In this document: positions 10,551 through 18,985 of the stretch, piece after piece
Layout of the letters: every line of letters begins with the position of its first letter
Position numbering within the stretch: the first letter of the stretch is position 1
Origin: Leishmania mexicana MHOM/GT/2001/U1103
Lineage: Eukaryota > Euglenozoa > Kinetoplastea > Trypanosomatida > Trypanosomatidae
Assembly (NCBI RefSeq): GCF_000234665.1
Contig: NC_018309.1
Location: 176,418-240,417, forward strand
Length of the DNA: 64,000 bases
Direction: 5' to 3'
Notes under the pieces: model-generated
The model's database searches: none
Told to the model about the DNA's origin: nothing
The model's input: the letters and a program-made list of their open reading frames with translations, nothing else
Made by a program: the position numbers and the translations under genes

Positions 10551-11555
10551 ATGCACGTTGCGGTGGGGCCGTCGCCCCTTTGCGCGTCCGAAGAGGCCAT
10601 GCGGGCCAGCGGCCCCACCCCGGCGCGGCCGACGGGCTTCCAGCGCTACCAACGCCAGCACAAGGTGGGCGAGGGGTCGTATGGCAAGGTATTTCTGTGC
10701 ACCGATGTCGTCGAGGGCGGCACCGTCGCTGTGAAGACGAGCCAGTGGAACTCCGGCGAGGAGGGCCTCTCCGTCTCCTCGATTCGCGAGGTATCGCTCC
10801 TGAAGGAGATACGCCACCCGAACGTGGTGCGGTTGTTGGACCTCTTCACCGAGGAGAAGAAGCTCTGCATTGTGTTCGAGCGCATGGAGAAGGACCTGCG
10901 CAGCGTTCTGTCGACCCGGCAGACCCCTATCGTGGGCAGGAAGCTGAAGCACATGATGTACCAACTTCTCAGCGCCCTGCACGCCTGCCACAGCCGCCGC
11001 GTCGTGCATCGCGACATCAAGCCCGGCAACATTCTTGTGAGCGCCGACGAGCAGACGGTGAAGCTCGCCGACTTTGGTATGGGGCGTGCCTTCGGCCTTG
11101 CCATGCAGAGCTACACCTACCGCATCGCCACGCTCTACTACCGTGCACCAGAGGTGCTGCTCGGTGATCGCTACTACCTGCCCTCCGTGGACATGTGGTC
11201 TATGGGGTGCGTCATGGCCGAGCTGGCGCTGCGCCGCGCTCTGTTCCGCGGCGAGGGCGAGTATTCGCAGCTGATCACCATCTTCGGTATTATGGGGACG
11301 CCGAACGAGCGCGTGTGGCCTGGCGTGTCACGGCTGCCGCACTACAACGCTGAGTTTCCAAGCTGGGTGCCGACATCACTGGAGAAGCACATCCCTACCC
11401 TCGATCCGGAGGGGATAGCGCTGTTGAAGGCGATGCTGCGGTACGACCCACAGCGCCGTATCACCGCGTTGCAGGCGATGCAGCACCCATTCTTTGATGA
11501 CGTGCGAGACGAGTGCGAGGCTCGGTTGCAGCAGCAGCACCAGCAGCAGCCGTAG
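10551..11555 (+). CDS. CRK2: cdc2-related kinase (CDK family), CRK2-like
   Basis: 334 aa Ser/Thr kinase. The glycine loop is VGEGSYGKV (39-47), with Ser43/Tyr44 in place of the usual Thr-Tyr inhibitory pair. The ATP-anchoring Lys is K62. The cyclin-binding helix reads SVSSIRE (74-80), a variant of PSTAIRE. The catalytic loop is HRDIKPGN (153-160), with Asp155. The Mg-binding DFG is at 174-176. The activation loop ends in TLYYRAPE (194-201), with Thr189 in the place of CDK2 Thr160. An N-terminal extension of about 30 residues precedes the kinase fold, and the C terminus is a short Gln/His tail. It would need a cyclin partner and act in cell-cycle control. The CRK2 label comes from family features plus recalled position (LmjF.05.0550), which agrees with the gene order here. 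Other CRKs are possible if that memory is wrong. Confidence 0.85.
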   Translation: MHVAVGPSPLCASEEAMRASGPTPARPTGFQRYQRQHKVGEGSYGKVFLCTDVVEGGTVAVKTSQWNSGEEGLSVSSIREVSLLKEIRHPNVVRLLDLFTEEKKLCIVFERMEKDLRSVLSTRQTPIVGRKLKHMMYQLLSALHACHSRRVVHRDIKPGNILVSADEQTVKLADFGMGRAFGLAMQSYTYRIATLYYRAPEVLLGDRYYLPSVDMWSMGCVMAELALRRALFRGEGEYSQLITIFGIMGTPNERVWPGVSRLPHYNAEFPSWVPTSLEKHIPTLDPEGIALLKAMLRYDPQRRITALQAMQHPFFDDVRDECEARLQQQHQQQP

Positions 11556-12901
11556 TAGCACTGCCGCAGTAGCTGTGGTTGGGGTAGCTGTCATGACCTC
11601 GGCATCGGAGAAGCCTCCCATCTGAGGTAGAGGATGTAGCAGCACCTGTGCTCGTTGAGGGCGAAGGTCGCAGAGGGCGTAGGCGGGGTGGCGTGACGAC
11701 GGCACAGACGGGCTACTCCGCCATTCTCACTCATGTGCGTAGAGCGCGTCGCACGGCCTCTCACGCTTCTCTGTGTGCCTGTACACGGATGAGGCTCGTT
11801 GCGTGGCTGCCCGTCCATCTCTCCCCTCCTCCCCTCCCGCCCCCTCCCCGCCAGGGCGGACGCGGCCTTGCGCACGACGGGCTCATGGCCACCACCACCA
11901 CCACTTCTATAGAGCTCTTTAGCGCCATTTTTCTTGCTTTTGGGGGGGAAGGGGCGGTGACGAGGACCGAGCGTGCGCGTGGGGGTGCAGTGGGGGAGGG
12001 GAGTGGCGTAGAACTCCGCCTCCTCTCTTGCAGAAACACACACACACACACGCACGCACACACTTTCCCTCCCCTCCCCATCTCTCTTGCCGCTCGACGG
12101 CACACGCACGCGCCTCCGTCACGGACCGTTTTGTCGGACCCCCCCCCCACCCTCCCCTTTGTGTTGGTAGATGCGGTTGCCGGTGACGCTGAGATCGCGA
12201 AAGACGACGTACACAACTCGCAACAGGAGCCGGAAAATGGGGGGCAGGGGGAGGGACGGGGACGCCAACGCCTAACGATACGGAGAGATGGAGCGCGCCA
12301 GGGCGCACGCTCGGTCCTCGTCACCGCCCCTCCCCTTCCTTCGCTGCCCTCTCTCTCTTCTTACGTTCAAGAGCGAGGACGGATATCTTCACTTCACGGG
12401 GCGGCTCGAGTCGGTTCCGCCGTCGTATGATGGGGGGAGGGAGCGAGGCGGGGAGAGAAGGTGTGAGAGAGACGCGCGTTCGGGTACAGGGACTTCCTGC
12501 CGTTTGCGGTTCCCGATCTTGGCCGAAGGGACAAGCTCGTCACCACCACTGCCGCCGCCCTCTCTCGCCAGCGCGCCGCTTTTCGCTGTGGCTGCCTGTT
12601 CCTTGCTTTGGTTCCGGCACCGACTAACGCCCTTTTACCACCCCCCATCCCTCCGTCTTGCTTTCGGCTTCCGCTGCACAGCGCTACTCATTCATCCATC
12701 ACCGCCGCCGCCGCCACCACCACCACACGACGACCACCACCCGTCCTCCTACCTTATCGAGCACCCTGCTCTCGCTGCTCACTGCTTTCTCTCCCTCGCT
12801 TCGTTTTCCCCGCTTGACACACGCAAGCGCAGGCACGCGCACATATCGGCTGTGCCCCTGTTAGCGTCATCCGTTGCTGTTCAGCTGCGTCGGCACCCCA
12901 A
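11556..12901 (+). other. Spacer between the CRK and VAP-like genes
   Basis: About 1.35 kb with (AC)n at 12037-12062, CCG/CAC triplets near 12700-12730, several C-rich tracts and a G run near 11942. No protein-like frame is recognisable. Confidence 0.6.
12778..12827 (+). promoter_or_regulatory. Probable spliced-leader acceptor for the VAP-like gene
   Basis: A T/C-rich tract (12778-12814) followed by the first AG at 12826-12827. No ATG before 12902. Confidence 0.55.
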
Positions 12902-14161
12902 ATGGCCCTCATCGCCTCCTGCAATGCCTTGTACTTCCCGCGCGAGCTACGGGATAACGTGCTCAAGATGCGGTGGAACGCGCAGGACGCGCCGCTCGAG
13001 CCGAACACAAGCGTGATTTTCAAGGTCAAGTGCACGGCGCCGCACCTGTTCCACGCGCAGCCACGCTATGGCGCACTTCTCCTCGCCGACCCCACCGGGG
13101 CCGCAACGCCGAGCTCGAATCAGACGGCAACGATCACGTTCAGCCTTCGCGGGAGTCACAGCGGCGGCGCCGGGGACGTCTCCCCGACGGACGTGAGCCG
13201 GCAGACCGCGCCGACGACGACGCGCACATCGCGGGCCTCGAGCGCCACGCCGGGCGGCCCAGCGTATCAGGAGCGCTTCGCCATCGAGTACGTGATGATC
13301 AAGTCGGAGCCGCTCGCCTTTCAGCAGATTTTGAACAGCGTCGCCGACGCGGCGCGCCTGACGGAGGTGGTGAAGAACATGTGGTCCCTCGTCGCCTCCG
13401 GTGCTATCCCGCGGGCACACCTCGGCGTTCAGGCCGGGATCAACCTGAAGGTGTACATGGAGAACGTGGTGCTGCAGCACAGTGACCCGGCGCCGAGTGG
13501 CGGCAACGAGGCCACGAAGATTGTCGTTCCGCCCGAGGCTTGCCTCGTTGTGCCGATGGCGTCGGAGCGGCACGGCCGCAGCGCCAAAGACGTCACCTAC
13601 CGTGCCCGTACCCAGCCGGGCTTAGACCCATCCCCGCGTCTTTACAGCGGTGGCGACGGTGCGAACCACCTAGGCAGCACCTCCTCTGTCTCGCGACGCA
13701 AGCCCGCGGATGAGCTACGCGCCCTTCGGGAGGAAATCGACACAATGCGGCGCGAGTCCGCCACACCACGCAGCACGGCCGGCGGCAGTGTGCTCCACAA
13801 CTCCTCGCCGTCCTCCAACACACCGAACAGCAAGCCGCGTGGGCAGGAGGGGGCCGCAGCGATGGAGCCGCCCTCCGCTTACCATGCTGCCGGCGACAGC
13901 AGCTATGAAGACCTGATTATGAAGTTCGACCTGGGTGACGCGGCGAGTCGACCTGGTGCCCCAACTGCGCAGAAGCGAGAGGGCCTCAAGGTGTACATGG
14001 TGCTTCTGCTGATGGTCACCCTGTATGTGTGCCTGCTTTTTATGCGTCGCGGTGCAACACACGCCGAGGACGTCAAGAGCGGCAGCGGCAACGGCGCGGT
14101 TGCGGCGGAAGAAAGGTACGCCCTTCAGCTATCACCGAGGGAGACGCAGGTGCAGAAGTAG
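12902..14161 (+). CDS. VAP-like MSP-domain tail-anchored protein
   Basis: 419 aa. The N-terminal part matches the major sperm protein domain of VAMP-associated proteins: a start strand (ALYFPREL) and then SVIFKVKCTAPHLFHAQP (about residues 37-54), which mirrors the family's VAFKVKTTAP...RP core. The MSP region is stretched by a Ser/Thr/Gly-rich insert (about 78-115) before ERFAIEYVMI. A short coiled coil (ELRALREEIDTMRRE, near 270) precedes one hydrophobic segment (about 364-382) followed by basic residues. VAPs sit in the ER membrane and bind FFAT-motif partners at contact sites and in lipid transfer. Oddity: about 36 residues follow the membrane segment, long for a tail anchor. The MSP call is firm; the ER role is from the family. 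Confidence 0.8.
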   Translation: MALIASCNALYFPRELRDNVLKMRWNAQDAPLEPNTSVIFKVKCTAPHLFHAQPRYGALLLADPTGAATPSSNQTATITFSLRGSHSGGAGDVSPTDVSRQTAPTTTRTSRASSATPGGPAYQERFAIEYVMIKSEPLAFQQILNSVADAARLTEVVKNMWSLVASGAIPRAHLGVQAGINLKVYMENVVLQHSDPAPSGGNEATKIVVPPEACLVVPMASERHGRSAKDVTYRARTQPGLDPSPRLYSGGDGANHLGSTSSVSRRKPADELRALREEIDTMRRESATPRSTAGGSVLHNSSPSSNTPNSKPRGQEGAAAMEPPSAYHAAGDSSYEDLIMKFDLGDAASRPGAPTAQKREGLKVYMVLLLMVTLYVCLLFMRRGATHAEDVKSGSGNGAVAAEERYALQLSPRETQVQK

Positions 14162-14924
14162 CGGACACACACACACACACAAACGCACGCACGCACACGC
14201 CGGCGTGCATGCGCGGGTGTGTCGTCGTGTGCCGGAAGCTGTGCGAGAGGAGAGGCCCAGAGAGCGGTCCACGGATCCAAGCGCACCTTCACCGTACACC
14301 TTTCATATGTCTGTGCGTCCCCGTTGGCGTGCATCGCCTGCTACCGCTGGCCTCCAGCCCCCCCCCCTCCATCACCAATGCCGTACACGGTACCCCTCAC
14401 TGGCACACGGTAACGGCATCCAATCGTGTCGTTACTCCGTCTCACTCGTGACGTCAACGCTGATACCGTGCGTGTATGTATGTGTGTGTGGACGAAGCTC
14501 GACCGTGCGAGGTGAAGCGCGTGCCGCCGAACTTGTGAGTGGAAGTCGATCATCGGCCAGACAAGGTGGATCACGGGTGATGGCGTACACACACCGAACA
14601 AAAAGGTGCTGAGGGGAGTGGGGGAGGGGAAGCCGGAGGCGGGAGGTATCGGGCTGTGCGTTGCACGGTTCCGCGCATGCGTGCGCACGTGAATGGGGCG
14701 GAAACCCTCCCCTCCCTCCTCTCCCCCTCTTCACGCCCTCCACTCCTTCCGCCTTCGCACAGGCCACGCATGCGCGCGGGCGCGGAGTGGTGCAGCCGTG
14801 CCGTCCCGCCAAGCACGAAGCGCGTCCTCCTCACACACCGTGCGCAGAAGGCGAGGCATCGCTCGACTGGACTACCCCGCGCGCTTTCTGGGAAAGGAGG
14901 GAGGGGGGTGGGGGAGAACGTTGA

Positions 14925-15700
14925 TCAGCTGATCGTCCAAGCTACTCGAGTGGGAACTCAAGCGCCACGCGGCAACGCTCTTCCGCAGCAGGGGCGCACC
15001 ACTCATGCTCCCGGGGGGTGGGGGGTTCGCCGCCGTCTACGGGGGCAGACGTGTGGCAGATCGCGGCAACAGATGTGTCTGTCATCGGGCAAGCCATGGC
15101 TGAGATCAGGACGAGCATGGGCGGGGGTCGCCAAGCGCTTGCGCCACCGCGGTGGTGGAGGCCAACAATGCTCGCCGCAACAGCAGCTTCCTGTTCCTGC
15201 GCGGCGCCCTCCGCACGCCGGCCTGCCACTGTACCTCGCTGCAAAGGGCGGGTGCTCTACATGGAAGGGAGGCCCCGATACGTGGGGGACAGTGTCAAGC
15301 GGATCGGTGGGCGCAGGAGCGGGCCACGACACAGAGTGACTGCGGAACCGCGCGAGGCTATGATGTAGGGGCGTGCACACGGTCGCAGCTCAGCAGACAA
15401 CTTGGCATTCTCCTGGCTCCGCAGTACGTATTCCCCGTTATGCGAGCGTGCCAGTGATACGGCACCCCACGCCACCTGGGTGGTGGTAAAGCTCCCTCGA
15501 TATTCTCTCCCCCCGTCAGTGCTGGCCGCGGGATGGGGGGCTTGGAGCGCAGCTATGGTGGAAGAGGAACTGCTTGGAGCTCTAGACCGGTGCTGGGCCG
15601 TGTCCCGCTACACCCACCACCCCCACGCATCGCTATCCAGCGGGTCCGACAGGAATCGGCTATGCAGCTGACGTCGGGCAGCGCACAGGCCACCGCCCAG
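14925..15700. mobile_element. Candidate degenerate SIDER-like retroposon
   Basis: A block of complex, non-repetitive GC-rich DNA in the 3' UTR of the VAP-like gene, bounded on the left by a 12-bp palindrome (14933-14944). Leishmania genomes carry many truncated SIDER1/SIDER2 elements of about 0.5-0.8 kb in 3' UTRs, and several phrases here resemble my memory of them. No intact coding region is present. Boundaries are approximate and identity is unproven. Confidence 0.4.
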
Positions 15701-16377
15701 GTTGTTTCCTCGAGCCCCCTTGCCCCACCCCAACGCTGGGCGGACCGCTGTCAACGTGCGACGCATGCACGCACACGCACACACGCGGATGGGCCCAATC
15801 AAAATGCAGGGCGCATACGCCTCCCCCCCCCCCAATGGTGCGTACAAGGATGGGGAACAGGTAGATGCGGCCTGCGAGCGTAGCGAAGGCGCGGCGCACG
15901 TCGTCATCTCTAAAGCTGGCAGAAGGCTGACAAGCGCATGGGCAGCTAGCAAGCGTGCACCAGCAGCTGCACAGACCGAGAGGGGGGAGGGAGGGGAAGG
16001 TAGAAGAGAGTGAGCTGCGTTGCTGTACCGTGCGTTGGGTATCGGCCACCACCACTCCCCCCCCCAAACCCCTTCCGATGCCTCTCTGCACTGGTGTCTG
16101 GCGGGCATCGTCCCCGCGGCCTTTCGCCGCGCCCGTGTGTGTGTGGGTGTGAGCTTACCCACTGGTGCCTCGTGCCCCTCCTCCCTACTTTATCGCGGAA
16201 AGGGGAGAGTGGGAGTGGGGGGGGGGGGGTAATCGGGTGATTGGACGAGGCGGTGCCGTTGGCGCTACGACGAAGCCGTTCGACCACGTCGTCTCTCCAG
16301 CGCAACTTGCGGCCTGCCGCAGGCGCGATTTACTTTGGAACGCGTGCGCATGATGGGTGTCGCCACCGCCTCCTGCC

Positions 16378-16497
16378 CCTCTCTCCGCGTTCTTCCTCCG
16401 CATCACCACCTTCACGCCCACCACCACCCTCCTCCTCTCCACCCCCTCCCCTCCGACCTTGTTGCTTGCCTCCACTCGATCAACGCTTGGGGGGCAG
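16378..16497 (+). promoter_or_regulatory. Probable spliced-leader acceptor for the PNPOx-like gene
   Basis: A long C/T-rich tract (16378-16475) followed by the first AG at 16496-16497. No ATG before 16654. Confidence 0.55.
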
Positions 16498-16653
16498 TCT
16501 CACCGGTTGTTGCTGCCGTTGCGTACACGAGCGTGCGCGTGCAGAGGCGTTGCCCCCACCCCCTTCTCACCTCCCATTCGGAGGCGCACTTCCCACTCCG
16601 CCTGACCACGGCAGCGACGAAAGCCGAGCACTGGCCGACACAGCGGAACAGCA

Positions 16654-17886
16654 ATGCGCACCGGCACCTCTGCCCGCGCGCCCTTCACGCACGGTGTTTC
16701 TGGCCGAGCCATCAAGACGCGCGTCAAGTCGAATCTCGGTCAGCCCTACGCGCAACGCTTCTACAACAACCTGTGGACGTACCGCGTGGCGCAGCTCACC
16801 ACGTCGAACGTGCGCAGCATGAAGAAAGCCCGCATTGCCGTGGGCTTCGACAGCGGCGTCGGTGGTGGACACAGTGGCGGCGCATCCTCGCAGGATGGCA
16901 ACGACGGCAGCAGCGGTGGCGCAGAGCTGCCAGTGAAGAGCGACCTGCAGCCACACGCTCTTCACAAGTTCACCGGCGAGGAGGACTGGTCCACCGTCAT
17001 TGCGGTGCCGAAGAGCTCCGAGCATGTGCGCAACCTACAGGACTGCGCTAAGGGCAGCCTCATGATCGGTCACACAGACCCGCAGTTGTTTCACTGGTTC
17101 AAGGAGCTTGGTGCCCTGCCGCCGCGCTCGCTGCTGTCGGGGTCGATGGAGCTGCTGCGCGGTGACTTGCAGGCGGAGGCGTGGGAGCGGACGTTCTCGC
17201 GCCATCCGGTAATCCACCGCATTGCGCAAGACATGTGGGAAAGTGACGAGAGTAAGACAACCGAGGAGGCCGTGCACATCGCCAAGCGAGAGCAAGAGGA
17301 GGATGAGAAGCGCATGCGCCGCATGAGCAGCAGCGACTGGCGCGCCAAGTTCCGCGACCGCGAGCGCAACCCAACGCCTGCAGAGGACGAGGAGGCGCCG
17401 GTGTACGTGATCAAGCCGGAAACCTTCTCGCTCTTCCGCATAAAGCCGGATGTGCGGCTGTGGATGAACATTGCAGGGCAGACGCAGCGGGTATGGGATC
17501 CGGTGGTGCCCGACCCCGACCCGCTCTGTCGGTGCTCCCACCGCTTCATCCGCATGCTGAACCTGGGGCGGCAGAAGTTGGTGCCATCGCTGAACATGAA
17601 CTACTCCCTGAAGCTGACGAACGCCTTCATCTTTGAGATCGACGACCACGGGATGTGGGCGATGGGCACGCAGGAGAACTTAGCGGACAAGAACGGCGTT
17701 GTGAGGGAAGAGTGGATGGAGTTGCGGCTTCACTTTGGCAAGAATCAGGCTATCACGACAGAGCAGGAGATGGAGTGGTGGGTGCGCGGGCTGACGAAGC
17801 TAGGTGCGCCGGAGTTGTCGCAGACGAACAGCAGCGTGGAAGATGCCGGCTTGAACCCCGAGGACTTCGAATATCGACATATTTGA
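16654..17886 (+). CDS. PNPOx-like split-barrel (FMN-binding fold) protein, probably mitochondrial
   Basis: 410 aa. The N terminus is rich in Arg, Thr and Ser without acidic residues for about 25 residues, a typical mitochondrial presequence. A Gly/Ser insert follows (about 70-90). Residues about 110-195 have the order of a pyridoxamine 5'-phosphate oxidase-like barrel: VPKSSEHVRNL, a strand with GSLMIGH, then LLSGSMELLRGDLQ and a helix ending in HPVIH. A later strand reads VYVIKPETFSLFRI (about 250). This order resembles heme-utilisation or plastid PNPOx-like proteins more than true PNPO. The central helix (about 200-235) is highly charged. The C-terminal 150 residues (LWMNIAGQTQRVWDP onward) look folded but are not recognised. 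Substrate and cofactor binding cannot be read from the sequence. Confidence 0.65.
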   Translation: MRTGTSARAPFTHGVSGRAIKTRVKSNLGQPYAQRFYNNLWTYRVAQLTTSNVRSMKKARIAVGFDSGVGGGHSGGASSQDGNDGSSGGAELPVKSDLQPHALHKFTGEEDWSTVIAVPKSSEHVRNLQDCAKGSLMIGHTDPQLFHWFKELGALPPRSLLSGSMELLRGDLQAEAWERTFSRHPVIHRIAQDMWESDESKTTEEAVHIAKREQEEDEKRMRRMSSSDWRAKFRDRERNPTPAEDEEAPVYVIKPETFSLFRIKPDVRLWMNIAGQTQRVWDPVVPDPDPLCRCSHRFIRMLNLGRQKLVPSLNMNYSLKLTNAFIFEIDDHGMWAMGTQENLADKNGVVREEWMELRLHFGKNQAITTEQEMEWWVRGLTKLGAPELSQTNSSVEDAGLNPEDFEYRHI

Positions 17887-18985
17887 TGGGGGAAGGCGAT
17901 GGGGGGTCAAGGTCGGGGTCAGGGTGGTCACAGGAAGCAGGCACACGCAATAGACCCGTGTAGCCGCACGCACCCTTTTGAGCCGCCACCCTTCCCACTG
18001 CCGTAGCCCTCCACCGCACCTGAACGCTGCCCATGCCCGTGCTGCTCACATGTATGGCACACAACCCGGGGGTGGCCGTGCTTTCCTTTTTCTTTCGACC
18101 CGCCAACCTACCCGCCCCACTCTCGCTCTCTCATGCACGGCGCGGACGTGGGTGGGCGCGCCCCTCGGGTGCGTGTCTCCCCTCGGCCCACGCCCAGAAA
18201 GCGGGCCGAGCGGAGGAGTGCCAGCGTATAGCCGTCTTGAACCACAAGGAACGCCCATGAGGCCTGTAGGCGGAGGAAGACACCTGCATGCACGTGTGTG
18301 TGCGTGTGTGCGTACGTGTATCCGCGCGACACCGATGGAGCGAAATCGGTGGTGCGCCATGCAAGCAGAAGCGTGCGTCATCCACAACCGCCGGTCTTCG
18401 CATGTCACAGCGTCGTCTGGCACGTACCCGCCGTCCTCCTCGTCATCTGCCCCCTCCTCTCTCGGGTCCTCTCTCTTCCTTCTCTCCCGCCCACTCCACC
18501 GGCATCGCCATCCATCCTCGCCACGGCCGGTGGTGACACACATACACACACGCACACTGCGCACAGAGCTGCTGCGTCGCTGCTGCTGTTATTCCAATCT
18601 CTCTTCGTCTTTCTTCTTCTAGCATCTCTCTTACCCCGCTCTCCGTGTGCACGGGTGTGCGTGTGTGCGTGTGCGTGTGTGCGTCGCATGTAACTTGCTC
18701 GGTGGCGCACCACAGCCTCCTAGCCGCTCTTCTTCTTTTGCTTTCTCTTGCTCTCCCGCAACACCCCCGCACGCGACGGTGCACGTGCAGTGGTGCGGTC
18801 GCGCCTCCCTCCCCCTCCCGCAGTGTGCACCGCCCGCCCAGCCGCATCTCGTCACCCCCCCCCGCCCCCCTCCCCCTTCCTGCTTGACTCTCCTTTCTCT
18901 TCCTCTCCCACGCACGCATCCGCCCGATCGACCCGCGCAGCCCTTCATAGACACGTGAGGCCTCACATAACACAAAAAGCGAGGC
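17887..18985 (+). other. Spacer between the PNPOx-like and membrane-protein genes
   Basis: About 1.1 kb with a GT-rich run near 18293-18320, (AC)n at 18537-18552, a GT-rich block at 18655-18685 and C-rich tracts to 18910. No supported gene is seen. Confidence 0.6.
18856..18940 (+). promoter_or_regulatory. Probable spliced-leader acceptor for the membrane-protein gene
   Basis: A C/T tract (18856-18909) followed by CAG with AG at 18939-18940. No ATG before 18986. Confidence 0.55.

Larger units (their letters stand above)
14162..16653 (+). other. Long spacer, with candidate retroposon remnant
   Basis: About 2.5 kb. It opens with (CA)n at 14165-14180. From about 14925 to 15700 the sequence loses the usual microsatellite and pyrimidine character, which is why it is listed separately as a possible retroposon remnant. 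The 3' end holds long C/T tracts leading to the next gene. A 227-codon + frame (14656-15339) begins at an ATG but has no recognisable domain and crosses low-complexity DNA, so it is not called. Confidence 0.55.

Noticed and set aside
14656..15339. 227-codon + frame in the spacer
   Set aside because: Starts at an ATG, but there is no recognisable domain and it crosses low-complexity DNA and the candidate retroposon block.
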